From Bradyrhizobium sp. DOA9 (GTDB lineage: Bacteria; Pseudomonadota; Alphaproteobacteria; Rhizobiales; Xanthobacteraceae), in the NCBI RefSeq assembly GCF_000617845.2, contig NZ_DF820425.1, positions 2,531,725 to 2,595,724 of the forward strand: a stretch of 64,000 nucleotides of DNA, read 5' to 3'. Below are positions 8,917-17,755 of the stretch, one piece after another (position 1 is the first letter of the stretch; each line of letters begins with the position of its first letter). Below the pieces are notes generated by a model that saw nothing but the letters and a program-made list of their open reading frames with translations, did no database searches and had not been told where the DNA came from. Position numbers and translations under genes: made by a program.

Positions 8917-9639
8917 ATGGACATCAAAAAATACGCTGCCGAAGCCATCGGCACCTTCTGGCTCACATTCGCAGGCTGCGGAAGCGCGGTGATCGCGGCC
9001 GGCTTCCCGCAGGTCGGAATCGGGCTGGTCGGCGTGTCCCTCGCCTTCGGGTTGAGCGTTGTCACCATGGCCTACGCGATCGGCCACATCTCCGGCTGCC
9101 ATCTCAACCCGGCTGTCACGGTGGGTCTCGCCGCCGGCGGTCGTTTTCCGGCGGGGCAGGTCCTGCCTTACATCGTCGCCCAGGTGGCGGGCGCGATCGT
9201 CGCCGCATCGTTGCTCTATGTCATTGCCAGCGGGGCGCCCGGCTTCGACGTCGGCAAGGGCTTTGCCTCGAACGGCTATGGCGCGCATTCGCCTGGCCAG
9301 TACAGCATGATCGTGTGCTTCCTCACCGAAGTGGTGATGACCATGATGTTCCTGTTCATCATCATGGGGGCGACCCATGGCCGCGCCCCGGCGGGTTTCG
9401 CGCCGCTCGCGATCGGGCTCGCGCTGGTGATGATCCATCTCGTCAGCATTCCCGTCACCAACACCTCGGTGAATCCGGCGCGGAGCACCGGCCCGGCGCT
9501 GTTCGTCGGCGGCTGGGCGCTGTCGCAGCTCTGGCTGTTCTGGGTCGCGCCGCTGATCGGCGGCGCGCTCGGCGGGGTGATCTATCGCTGGCTTAGTGAG
9601 GAGCCCAGCGGCGTCGTTGCGGGCGTGAAGACGGCGTGA
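8917..9639 (+). CDS. aqpZ: aquaporin Z, water channel
   Basis: A 240-residue inner-membrane channel with six spans. Both pore motifs are intact: [15 protein letters not shown] and [15 protein letters not shown]. The narrow pore residues typical of water-specific AqpZ are visible: His in MIHLVSIP, Thr in the second half and Arg after NPA. ATG at 8917 is chosen because the AqpZ start [16 protein letters not shown] follows it and GAGGGG lies nine bases upstream. It is a single gene, convergent with purK. Confidence 0.96.
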   Translation: MDIKKYAAEAIGTFWLTFAGCGSAVIAAGFPQVGIGLVGVSLAFGLSVVTMAYAIGHISGCHLNPAVTVGLAAGGRFPAGQVLPYIVAQVAGAIVAASLLYVIASGAPGFDVGKGFASNGYGAHSPGQYSMIVCFLTEVVMTMMFLFIIMGATHGRAPAGFAPLAIGLALVMIHLVSIPVTNTSVNPARSTGPALFVGGWALSQLWLFWVAPLIGGALGGVIYRWLSEEPSGVVAGVKTA

Positions 9640-9682
9640 TCACGATCTATCCGGCGGGATTGCAGCCTTTGCTGCGATCCCG

Positions 9683-10789
9683 TTACGTGTCCCGGGGCGG
9701 CCTGACTTCGGTCACGTGGCCCATTTTGCGGCCGGGGCGGGGCGCGCCCTTGCCGTAGATGTGCACGGTGGCGCCCGGTACGCCGAGCCACTTCTCGTAA
9801 TCGTTGATCTCGTCGCCGATCAGGTTGGTCATGGTGACGACATCGCCGTGGCGCACCGGCTTGCCGAGCGGCCAGCCGGCGATGGCGCGGATGTGCTGCT
9901 CGAACTGCGAGACGGAGGCGCCATCGAGCGTCCAGTGCCCGGAATTGTGCACGCGCGGCGCGATCTCGTTGACCAGCACCTTCGGCCCGGTGCCGCCTGC
10001 GAGCACGAACATCTCGACGGCGAGCACGCCGACATAGTCGAGCGCCGTTGCGATCTTGCCGGCGATGCTGCGCGCCTCCTGGGCGAGCGCATCAGGGATC
10101 GGCGCGGGCGCACGCGATATCTTCAGGATGTGGTCGCGGTGCTCGTTCTCGGTGACATCGAAGCACTCGACCTCGCCTGTGGCCGAGCGCGCGGCGATCA
10201 CGGAGATCTCGCGCTCATACGGGATGAAGGCTTCCAGGATGGCCGATTTGGTGCCGAGGCTGGTCCACACTTTGGCGATGTCGTCGCCCTCGCGGATGAT
10301 GGCCTGGCCCTTGCCGTCATAGCCGAAGCGGCGGGTTTTCAGCACCGCCGGAAGGCCGATCCTGGCGACCGCCTCGCGCAGCGAGGAGACGGAGGTGACG
10401 TCGGCATAGGCGGCAGTGCCGATGCCGAGCTTCGTCACGAAATCCTTCTCGGCGAGCCGGTCCTGGGTGGTCTCGAGGATCTTGCGGTTGGGCAGCACCG
10501 GGCGGCGCGCGTCCAATACCAGCGCGGCTGCCGCCGGCACGTTCTCGAATTCGTAGGTGATGACGTTGACATCATGCGCGAACAATTCGAGCGCCTCGAC
10601 GTCGGCATATTCGGCGCACGTCGCGTTCAGCACGACGTCGAAGGCCGGCGAATCCGGATCGGGCGAGAACACCTGGCAGCGCAGGCCGAGCCGCGCCGCG
10701 GCCATGGCCAGCATCCGGCCCAATTGTCCGCCGCCGAGGATTCCGATGGTGTCACCCGGCTTCAGCTTCACTTGCCTGGTGTCCGTCAC
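9683..10789 (-). CDS. purK: 5-(carboxyamino)imidazole ribonucleotide synthase
   Basis: A 368-residue ATP-grasp enzyme of purine synthesis. It uses ATP and bicarbonate to convert AIR to N5-CAIR, the substrate of PurE. It begins with [20 protein letters not shown], and the ATP-grasp part shows [14 protein letters not shown] and [15 protein letters not shown], which are characteristic. Its start overlaps the purE stop by four bases (ATGA), so the two genes are translationally coupled. Confidence 0.97.
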   Translation of the reverse strand: MTDTRQVKLKPGDTIGILGGGQLGRMLAMAAARLGLRCQVFSPDPDSPAFDVVLNATCAEYADVEALELFAHDVNVITYEFENVPAAAALVLDARRPVLPNRKILETTQDRLAEKDFVTKLGIGTAAYADVTSVSSLREAVARIGLPAVLKTRRFGYDGKGQAIIREGDDIAKVWTSLGTKSAILEAFIPYEREISVIAARSATGEVECFDVTENEHRDHILKISRAPAPIPDALAQEARSIAGKIATALDYVGVLAVEMFVLAGGTGPKVLVNEIAPRVHNSGHWTLDGASVSQFEQHIRAIAGWPLGKPVRHGDVVTMTNLIGDEINDYEKWLGVPGATVHIYGKGAPRPGRKMGHVTEVRPPRDT

Positions 10790-11274
10790 GCCTTGTCCTC
10801 CGGGCGCTCGGCGACCGCCTCGGTTTGTGCCTTGCGCCAGGCGGCGAGGCGATCCGACAGGGCCGGGTCGGACAATGCCAGCACAGCGGCGGCGAGCAGC
10901 GCGGCATTGATCGCGCCGGCCTTGCCGATGGCGAGGGTGCCGACCGGGATGCCCGCCGGCATCTGGACGATCGAATAGAGCGAATCGACGCCCTTGAGCG
11001 TCCTGGATTCGACGGGAACGCCGAACACCGGCAGTTCCGTCAGCGCCGCCGCCATGCCGGGCAGATGTGCCGCGCCACCCGCCCCGGCGATGATGACCTT
11101 GTAACCCGCGGCCTTGGCGCCCTTGGCGAAAGCGAACAGCCGGTCGGGTGTGCGGTGGGCCGAGACGACGAGGCTGTCGGCCGCAATGCCGAGCGCGTCG
11201 AGCGTGTCGGCGGCATGCCGCATCGTGTCCCAGTCCGACTGGCTTCCCATGATGATGGCGATCGGCGCGGTCAT
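10786..11274 (-). CDS. purE: N5-carboxyaminoimidazole ribonucleotide mutase
   Basis: A 162-residue class I PurE, which moves the carboxyl group of N5-CAIR to make CAIR. The start [18 protein letters not shown] holds the phosphate-binding GSQSDW motif, and [10 protein letters not shown] and [11 protein letters not shown] follow. The frame is open 26 codons farther upstream, but this ATG puts the conserved start at the N-terminus. It is the first gene of a two-gene purEK operon. Confidence 0.97.
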   Translation of the reverse strand: MTAPIAIIMGSQSDWDTMRHAADTLDALGIAADSLVVSAHRTPDRLFAFAKGAKAAGYKVIIAGAGGAAHLPGMAAALTELPVFGVPVESRTLKGVDSLYSIVQMPAGIPVGTLAIGKAGAINAALLAAAVLALSDPALSDRLAAWRKAQTEAVAERPEDKA

Positions 11275-11410
11275 GACGTCAATTGTGCCCGGAAAAACAG
11301 AAAGATAGGCCAGATTAACGGTTCCGGCCGGCGGCTCGCAAGGCGGTGGCAAGGAGAAGGGAATCCACTATCCTGTCTTGGTGAATCCCCGCAAGCCTTC
11401 ATTGAGCAGG

Positions 11411-12130
11411 ATGCCCATGAAGAAACCGAAAAGGGCGCGCTCTGCGAAGGCCGGAAAGGGCCGGATCGCCAGCGCCGGCCGATCGAAAGCCGCTTCGAGC
11501 CGCGCGGCCAAACCGGCCTTGCGCAAAGCGCCGGCCGCCGAGGACAGCAAGGCGACCATCCGCGGCCTCAGGAGCAAGCTCAAGGCAGCCCTGCTGCGGA
11601 TCTCGGAACTCGAAGCGGCCGCCGACACCGATTTCCTGCTCGAGATCCCCAACCGGCGCGGTTTCGAGCGAGAGCTCGCGCGCGCCATCGCCTATATGAA
11701 GCGCTACCGCGCCAGCGGGGCCCTGATCGTTCTCGACGTCGATCGGCTGAAGCCGATCAACGATTCCTTCGGTCATGCCGCCGGCGACGAGGTGCTCAAG
11801 GCGATCGTCGCCACGCTGACCCGGCAGGTCCGCGCCTCCGACGTGGTCGGCCGCCTCGGCGGCGACGAGTTCGCGCTGCTGCTCTGGAATCTCAGCGAGA
11901 CCGATGCCAAGGCGAAGGCCGCGGCCCTGGAGCAGGCGATCGATGAATTGTCCTTCGTCTTTCGCGGCCAGCACGTGACCGCGGGCGCTTCGGCGGGCGT
12001 CGCCTTGCTCGGTCCGCAGTCCGCGGCAGCCCGCGCCCTGGAGGAGGCGGATGCCGCCATGTATGTGCGCAAGGCGCACCGCCGGCACGAGGCCGCGGAT
12101 CAGGCTGGTTCGCAGCGAGCGCTCGTCTAA
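11411..12130 (+). CDS. diguanylate cyclase (GGDEF domain)
   Basis: About 239 residues. A Lys/Arg/Ala-rich N-terminal region of some 60 residues and a short helix lead into a GGDEF domain (about residues 80-230). The active-site GRLGGDEFALLLW is intact, and an inhibitory I-site RASD stands five residues before GGDEF, so this is likely an active, product-inhibited c-di-GMP synthase. The metal site is LDVDRLKPINDSFGH. No sensor or membrane segment is visible. ATG at 11411 or 11417 is preferred over an upstream TTG because AGCAGG lies nearby. The TAA stop is the edge of a repeat element. Confidence 0.88.
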   Translation: MPMKKPKRARSAKAGKGRIASAGRSKAASSRAAKPALRKAPAAEDSKATIRGLRSKLKAALLRISELEAAADTDFLLEIPNRRGFERELARAIAYMKRYRASGALIVLDVDRLKPINDSFGHAAGDEVLKAIVATLTRQVRASDVVGRLGGDEFALLLWNLSETDAKAKAAALEQAIDELSFVFRGQHVTAGASAGVALLGPQSAAARALEEADAAMYVRKAHRRHEAADQAGSQRALV

Positions 12131-12225
12131 AGCGCGATGCGATTAGGATGAATCGTCATCGCGCTTTGGATTATTGTTTGAGCATGATCTTTTCGGAAAA
12201 CCGCTGCGCACTTTTCCGGATCATG
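12129..12225 (+). repeat. palindromic intergenic repeat, copy 1
   Basis: Two adjoining hairpins. The first has perfect 11-base arms AAAGCGCGATG and CATCGCGCTTT (12129-12167) with a further CGATT/AATCG pairing inside. The second is built on CATGATC and GATCATG (12183-12225) with an inner CGGAAAA/TTTTCCG pairing. A second copy in reverse order lies at 29302-29400. It sits between two convergent genes and could end transcription in both directions. Confidence 0.85.
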
Positions 12226-12227
12226 GT

Positions 12228-12479
12228 CTAGAGGGTCGCAAGATCTTCCGGCACGTTGCCGAACTTGCGCAGCAGCGTCGCGTCGCCGAACTCGCCGGTC
12301 ATGGGATCGCCGCTGCGGCTGAATGCGACCGCGCCGATATGGCCGGGGCCGCGCGCCAGAATCTCGGCGCGCCGTAGCGCCGCCGTCGAGGACTGACACT
12401 CCTCTGCCGCGCCGGCAACGGTTGATCCGTCGTCGTCGATCAAAAAGGACATTGCAACGTAGTAGGTCACATCCGACAT
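12228..12479 (-). CDS. conserved small hypothetical protein (83 aa)
   Basis: The protein starts MSDVTYYVAMSFLIDDDGS and has no membrane segment. GGAG lies eight bases before the ATG, and its start is 22 bases after the stop of the next gene upstream on the same strand, so the two probably form an operon. Codon use is normal for the region. The mid part (ALRRAEILARGPGHIGAVAFSRSGDPMTGEF) looks like a small folded domain I recall as common in Bradyrhizobium proteins of unknown function. Confidence 0.7.
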   Translation of the reverse strand: MSDVTYYVAMSFLIDDDGSTVAGAAEECQSSTAALRRAEILARGPGHIGAVAFSRSGDPMTGEFGDATLLRKFGNVPEDLATL

Positions 12480-12501
12480 GGCGTTGCTCCAATGCTGAAA
12501 A

Positions 12502-12720
12502 TCAGGCGGCGCTGCTCTTGCTCCGCATCTTGCTGCGCGAAGTCTCCGGAATGCAGCCGGCGGAAATCGCCGCCTGCAATTCCTCCAGCTCGGCTTCCAG
12601 ATATTCGTTGGCCATGATCAGCGCCTTGATGGTGCTGCGCAGATTGCCGTCGCACATCGCGATCGCCTGATCGCAGGCCTGTTCATAGTGGCTGTTGTCG
12701 AGAAGGGCGGTCGTCGACAT
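12502..12720 (-). CDS. conserved small hypothetical protein (72 aa)
   Basis: A helical protein beginning MSTTALLDNSHYEQACDQA, with the segment DGNLRSTIKALIMANEYLEAELEELQ, which looks like a helix-turn-helix or short coiled coil. No known function. It is the first gene of a likely pair with the 83-residue protein, and follows a YdcH-family gene on the same strand after 127 bases. Confidence 0.7.
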   Translation of the reverse strand: MSTTALLDNSHYEQACDQAIAMCDGNLRSTIKALIMANEYLEAELEELQAAISAGCIPETSRSKMRSKSSAA

Positions 12721-12847
12721 CTGCGTGGTCCTCGTGTGTTGTGCTCGAGCGTTCTCTGGTGCGGGGGCGTTCGCGATTGTTCCTCTTTTGTTCTCATTGA
12801 GTCAAGCGGATTCGGAAGCGGCTGGGCGCGGCAAGACCGGCTCACGC

Positions 12848-13054
12848 TCAGGCGATGATGTCGGGGGTGATCTGGTCTTCGATGAACGCGATGCGATCGC
12901 GCAACAACAGCTTGCGCTTCTTCAGGCGCTGTAACCGCAACAGGTCGGGGGCGGGCGATTGATGCAATGCATCGATCGCCGCATCGAGATCTCGGTGTTC
13001 CTGCTGCAACCGGGTGAGCTCGGCTTCGAGCTCACGCTCATCTTCATTGGTCAT
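12848..13054 (-). CDS. YdcH family protein (DUF465), copy 1
   Basis: A 68-residue coiled-coil protein starting MTNEDERELEAELTRLQQEH and ending in LQRLKKRKLLLRDRIAFIED, the LKKxKLxLKDxI signature of the YdcH/DUF465 family. The role of the family is unknown. ATG at 13054 is chosen because sequence upstream in the same frame is not protein-like. A second family member is encoded divergently at 13386. Confidence 0.85.
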   Translation of the reverse strand: MTNEDERELEAELTRLQQEHRDLDAAIDALHQSPAPDLLRLQRLKKRKLLLRDRIAFIEDQITPDIIA

Positions 13055-13385
13055 GTCTGCGGTGGCCGAAAACCGATAGGCGTGAGATCTGGGCTGTGGA
13101 TGCCCTGTGGAAATTATCGTCCTTGCGCCGCGTGATCGCAAGCGATCTGCGGTCTCTCGCCGCCGATCTCCCGCAACATATTTCTGCGAGGAGCCGCGGC
13201 GTTGCGCCGGCGCATTGATATCATGGATTTTTCCCAGCGTGGTTCCCCTAGTCACGCTTCGTTACATATGAACTTTCAAAAATGACGCTGCGACGACGGA
13301 TACCCATCGACAGGACGAATCGGTGATGTAAACTTGGTCGTCCGGATCGAATCCTAAAGGTTCAACCCTACCGAGGAGGTTTCGA
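13055..13385. other. divergent intergenic region without a gene
   Basis: This stretch of 331 bases separates two divergent YdcH-family genes and must hold the start signals for both. I see no gene, tRNA or strong hairpin in it. A GAGGAGG ribosome site lies at its right end, in front of the second gene. Confidence 0.6.
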
Positions 13386-13565
13386 ATGACAATTCAGGCA
13401 CATCTCGTTGAATTGGAACGGAAGCACAAACTTCTCGAAAACGAATTGCACGAAGCTCTCGTGCACCTTTCAACAGACGACCTGCAAATTGTTGAGTTGA
13501 AGCGCCGGAAGTTGATGGTCAAGGACCAGATCGAGCGTTTGAAGCAAGGCGATACGCTCCACTAG
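13386..13565 (+). CDS. YdcH family protein (DUF465), copy 2
   Basis: A 59-residue helical protein starting MTIQAHLVELERKHKLLENE and containing LKRRKLMVKDQIERL, the DUF465 signature. A strong GAGGAGG site lies seven bases before the ATG. Together with the divergent copy at 12848-13054 this gives two small coiled-coil proteins of the same family from one intergenic region. The function of the family is unknown. Confidence 0.85.
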   Translation: MTIQAHLVELERKHKLLENELHEALVHLSTDDLQIVELKRRKLMVKDQIERLKQGDTLH

Positions 13566-13710
13566 CAACCCCCGTGACAGTGTAGAGTTGATCACATCCT
13601 TCACGCAGGGATGAGAGCATTCGTGCTCATCCCTGCTGCAGGGTGTGCAGCGTTCAACCCGTTTGCACGGCGCTCGTATTTGCGTGGACGCGTAGTCTCG
13701 ACGCGTGGAC

Positions 13711-14835
13711 TTATCGGCTTCTCGAAACGCTCTCGATATCTGCAAGCTCGGCGACGTGATCGGCGATCGCGAGCGAGGACGTCAGTCCGGGCGATTCGAT
13801 GCCGAACAGATTGATCAGGCCAGCAACGCCGTGATCGCGCGGGCCCTGCATCAAGAAGTCCTGCGTGGCCACGGCCGGCGGCACGATCTTCGGGCGAATG
13901 CCGGAATAGCTCGGCATCAGCGCGCCGTCCGGCAGCGTCGGCCAGTATTTGCGGATCGCGGGATAGAAGCGCTCGGCGCGTGAGGGATCGACCTCGTAAT
14001 CGATCGTTTCGATCCATTCGACGTCAGGCCCGAAACGCGCCTGTCCTGCCATGTCCAGCGTCAGGTGCACCCCCAGGCCGCCGGGCTCGGGCACCGGATA
14101 GATCAGGCGCGAGAACGGCGCCTTGGCGTTGCAGCTGAAATAGTTTCCCTTGGCGAGATAGGACGGCGGAATCCGGTCCAGCGGCATGCCGTCGATGCTG
14201 CGCGCCACATGCGTTGCCGACAGCCCCGCGGCGTTGACGAGGAGGCTGCATTGCAGCGTCATCGGTGCCTTGCCGCCGGCGTCGATCTCGATGAGGCCGG
14301 CCGCCGCCCTGGCACGGATCAGCGGCGTGTGGAACGCAAAGGCCGCGCCGGCCTCCTCGGCTTCGCCGCGCAGCGACAGCATGTAGGCGTGGCTGTCGAT
14401 GATGCCGGTCGACGGCGACAGCAGCGCGGCGTCGCAGGCGAGCGCCGGCTCCAGCGCGCGTGCGGCCTCGCCCGAGAGCAGCTGCAGGTCGAGCACGCCG
14501 TTGGCCTCGGCGTGCGCCTTGATCGATTGCAGCTTCTCGGTCTCCGTCGGGCTGGTCGCGACGATCAGCTTGCCGCAATTCTTATGCGGGATGCCGCGCT
14601 CGTCGCAGTAGCGGTAGAGCGCTTGCTTGCCGGCGACGCACATGCGCGCCATCCAGCTCCCGGCGCGGTAATAGATGCCGGCATGGATCACCTCGCTGTT
14701 GCGCGAGGAGGTGACGGTGCCGATCGCCTCGGCTTCCTCGAGCACGATCACCTCGCGCCCGGCCCGGGCGAGCTTCCGGGCCACAGCGAGCCCGACCACG
14801 CCGGCTCCAATGACGACGCAGTCGACCTTATCCAT
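13711..14835 (-). CDS. FAD-dependent oxidoreductase, L-2-hydroxyglutarate oxidase-like
   Basis: A 374-residue flavoprotein of the DAO family. It begins with the FAD-binding [20 protein letters not shown], followed by [13 protein letters not shown], the segment typical of L-2-hydroxyglutarate dehydrogenase/oxidase (LhgO/L2HGDH) proteins. [14 protein letters not shown] and [16 protein letters not shown] lie farther on. It probably oxidises an L-2-hydroxy acid. No signal peptide is seen. It is a single gene, divergent from the PAS-GGDEF-EAL gene. Confidence 0.82.
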   Translation of the reverse strand: MDKVDCVVIGAGVVGLAVARKLARAGREVIVLEEAEAIGTVTSSRNSEVIHAGIYYRAGSWMARMCVAGKQALYRYCDERGIPHKNCGKLIVATSPTETEKLQSIKAHAEANGVLDLQLLSGEAARALEPALACDAALLSPSTGIIDSHAYMLSLRGEAEEAGAAFAFHTPLIRARAAAGLIEIDAGGKAPMTLQCSLLVNAAGLSATHVARSIDGMPLDRIPPSYLAKGNYFSCNAKAPFSRLIYPVPEPGGLGVHLTLDMAGQARFGPDVEWIETIDYEVDPSRAERFYPAIRKYWPTLPDGALMPSYSGIRPKIVPPAVATQDFLMQGPRDHGVAGLINLFGIESPGLTSSLAIADHVAELADIESVSRSR

Positions 14836-15037
14836 GGTTGTGCAGGATTCCAGTTGGAAGCACCGGTGGCGCGTGGCCGAGGCAAGGGGGCGCGGGCGGA
14901 GCTTCCGTTAAGAAGGCGTTTATCATGTCAGGGCAATTGCCGTATTTCACGTCACATTATTCTGTTGTTCCCTCAGGCGTTTACCCGATCCAAACCCGCG
15001 AGACCAGACAATCCGACGTTGAAATCGCGGGTGGCTG

Positions 15038-17722
15038 ATGGCTGAGAAGAACTGGCACGTGGGCAGCACGCTTTCGATTGCTGTGCGGGCCCTCCTATGC
15101 CTGGCCGGTGGGGGCGCGCCTGCGCGCGCCTTTGCGGCATCGGACAGCCTTGCCGTTCCAGGCGATCTCACCAGGCTTGATCCCGGCGTGATCTGGGAAG
15201 CCCTGATCGCCGGCATCGTGATCTGCGCGTTCCTCGCCGCGATCGGGCTGTGGATCCATTCCTCACTGCGCCGGTCCAGCCGTTTGCAGTTGCGGCGCAA
15301 CGCCTTCATCTCCTCCGCCATGAACAATCTCAACCAGGGCGTGGTGATGACGGATGCGCAGCGCCGCATCATCTTCTGCAACGATCGCTATCTCGAGATC
15401 TATGGCCTGGCGCGATCCGACCTCTGGCCCAATATGACCGGCCACGACATCCTGAGCCTGCGCCGCGAGCGCGGAGTGCTCGGCGTCACCGATGACGAAT
15501 TTTACGAGAAGGCATCAAGCGCCAACGGCCTGATCACGGAGCTGCCCGACGGACGGGCCATCCTGGTGAAATATTTCGTGCTGCCGAATGGCGGCTCGGT
15601 GGCGACCCATCTCGACGTCAGCGACCAGCGAAGGCTGTCGCGACAGCTCGCCTCGACCAAGCAGTTCCTGGAGACGGTGCTGGACAACGTGCCGGCCTGC
15701 GTCGCCGCCAAGAACATCGAGGACGGCCGCTACATCTTCGCCAATACGGCCTATGAGCGCTTCTGGGGCTTCTCGCGGGACCACGTCGTCGGCAAGAACG
15801 CCCGCGAGCTGTTTGCGCCGGTCTCGGCGGCCACGATCGAGGCAACCGACCAGGCCGCGCTTAATTCGCCGGACGGCCAATTCCGCAACGAATTCGAGGT
15901 CGAGCGCGGCGGGGAGCGGCGCATGGTCGCCTCGATCCGGATCGCGGTTCACAATGAAAGCAACCGGCCCGGATTCCTGCTGCTGGTGTTCGAGGACATC
16001 ACCGACCGCCGCTCGCTGTCGCAGGAGCTGGAGAGCACCAAGAAGTTCCTTGAGCTCGTGGTCGACAACATCCCGGTTGCGCTGATCGTGGAGCAGGTCA
16101 AGGACGGCCGCTATCTGCTCGCCAACCGCAGCGCGGAGACGATCCTCAACCGCAGGCGCGAGGAAGCCACCGGCCTGACCGCGTCCGACATCTTCAACGC
16201 CAAGGAAGCCAGGCTGATCGTCGCGCGCGACGAGGCCGCGATCAAGAAGCGCGGGATGATCACCGAGGAGCATCCCATCTCCACCAAGGACGGCCTGCGG
16301 CTGTTCCTCACCCGCCGCGCCACCGTGCTCAGCGAGGCCGGCGAGCCGCAATATCTGATCAAGACCCACGAGGACGTCACCGATCGCCGGCAGACCGAGT
16401 CGCGGATGGCGCACATGGCCTATCACGACGGGCTCACCGATTTGCCGAATCGCGCCGCCTTCCTGCAGGCGCTGACCCAGATGATCGAGGCCTGCGAGGG
16501 CACCGGCGAGGAGTTCGCCGTGCTCTGCGTCGACCTCGACGGCCTCAAGGAGGTCAACGACGTCTTCGGCCATGCGCTCGGCGACAAGCTCCTGATCGAG
16601 GTCGCCCATCGGCTCCTGGATTCCGCGCGCGGCGGCGTCGTGGCGCGCCTCTCCGGAGACGAGTTCGGCCTGATCATCGACGGCAAGCAGCCCGAAGCCG
16701 GCCTCGCGCTGGCGCAGCAGATCGGCGAAGCCGTCGCGAAGGATTTTCAGATCGACGGCCGCCCGGTCCGCGCCGGCATCACCACGGGCATGTCGGTCTT
16801 CCCCCACAACGGCACCGATGGTGCCTCGCTGCTCGCCAATGCCGGCGCGGCGCTGTTCCGCGCCAAGCAGAAGTCGCGCGGCACGATCAGCCTCTACCAG
16901 CCCGAGATGGACCAGCAGATCCGCGACCGCCGCGTGCTGCACCAGGATCTCTCCATGGCGGTCAAGAACGGCGAGCTCTCGCTCGCCTTCCAGCCGCAGG
17001 GGGCCGCCGGCCACAGCGTCGCCGAGAGCGAGATCATCGGCTTCGAGGCGCTGGCGCGCTGGCAGCATCCGGTGCGCGGCCAGGTTTCGCCGGCCGAGTT
17101 CATTCCCATCGCCGAGGAGAGCGGCCTCATCGTCGAGATGGGCGAGTGGATCCTGCGCGAGGCCTGCCGCGAGGCGGCGTCCTGGCCGAAGCCGCTGCAG
17201 GTCGCGGTCAACCTGTCGCCGGCGCAGTTCATGCACGGCGACGTGGTCGGCCTCGTCCATTCGATCCTGATCGAGACGGGCCTTGCACCCGGCCGGCTCG
17301 AGCTCGAGATCACCGAGGGCGTGCTGATCGAGGATTTCGACCGCGGCCTTGCGCTGCTGCGCCGCCTGAAGGCGCTCGGCGTGCGCATCTCCATGGACGA
17401 TTTCGGCAGCGGCTATTCCTCGCTGAGCTATCTCCAGGCGTTCCCGTTCGACAAGATCAAGATCGACCGCGCCTTCATCATCAATCTCGGCCGCAATCCG
17501 CAATCGGCGGCGATCGTGCGCGCCGTCATCGATCTCGGCCACGGCCTCGAAATGTCGATCATCGCCGAGGGCGTCGAGACGGTCGACCAGCTCGCCTTCC
17601 TCGCCGAGGAAGGCTGCGACGGCGTGCAGGGCTATCTGCTCGGCAAGCCCTTGCCGATCGGCAAATATGCCGGTCTCGTCGGCCGTGCGGAGTCCATGGA
17701 GCTTGTGCTCAAGACCGGCTAA
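15038..17722 (+). CDS. PAS-GGDEF-EAL membrane signalling protein
   Basis: An 894-residue c-di-GMP turnover protein. An N-terminal signal-like segment and a membrane span (about residues 52-72) precede three PAS domains (about 90-205, 215-330 and 340-455), a GGDEF domain (about 460-625) and an EAL domain (about 635-885). The cyclase motif reads RLSGDEF, an accepted variant, and there is no RxxD inhibitory site before it. The EAL part keeps GFEALARWQHP, EITEGVL, SMDDFGSGYSSLSYL and IIAEGVET, so phosphodiesterase activity is likely. PAS domain ligands are unknown. glpD begins 33 bases after the stop. Confidence 0.93.
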   Translation: MAEKNWHVGSTLSIAVRALLCLAGGGAPARAFAASDSLAVPGDLTRLDPGVIWEALIAGIVICAFLAAIGLWIHSSLRRSSRLQLRRNAFISSAMNNLNQGVVMTDAQRRIIFCNDRYLEIYGLARSDLWPNMTGHDILSLRRERGVLGVTDDEFYEKASSANGLITELPDGRAILVKYFVLPNGGSVATHLDVSDQRRLSRQLASTKQFLETVLDNVPACVAAKNIEDGRYIFANTAYERFWGFSRDHVVGKNARELFAPVSAATIEATDQAALNSPDGQFRNEFEVERGGERRMVASIRIAVHNESNRPGFLLLVFEDITDRRSLSQELESTKKFLELVVDNIPVALIVEQVKDGRYLLANRSAETILNRRREEATGLTASDIFNAKEARLIVARDEAAIKKRGMITEEHPISTKDGLRLFLTRRATVLSEAGEPQYLIKTHEDVTDRRQTESRMAHMAYHDGLTDLPNRAAFLQALTQMIEACEGTGEEFAVLCVDLDGLKEVNDVFGHALGDKLLIEVAHRLLDSARGGVVARLSGDEFGLIIDGKQPEAGLALAQQIGEAVAKDFQIDGRPVRAGITTGMSVFPHNGTDGASLLANAGAALFRAKQKSRGTISLYQPEMDQQIRDRRVLHQDLSMAVKNGELSLAFQPQGAAGHSVAESEIIGFEALARWQHPVRGQVSPAEFIPIAEESGLIVEMGEWILREACREAASWPKPLQVAVNLSPAQFMHGDVVGLVHSILIETGLAPGRLELEITEGVLIEDFDRGLALLRRLKALGVRISMDDFGSGYSSLSYLQAFPFDKIKIDRAFIINLGRNPQSAAIVRAVIDLGHGLEMSIIAEGVETVDQLAFLAEEGCDGVQGYLLGKPLPIGKYAGLVGRAESMELVLKTG

Positions 17723-17755
17723 TGGTGGAGCGCTTCGCTCCCTCTCGACGGTTTC

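Noticed and set aside
17727..17741. GGAGCG-CTT-CGCTCC hairpin between the EAL gene and glpD
   Set aside because: The stem is short and has no T run, so it is not convincing as a terminator.
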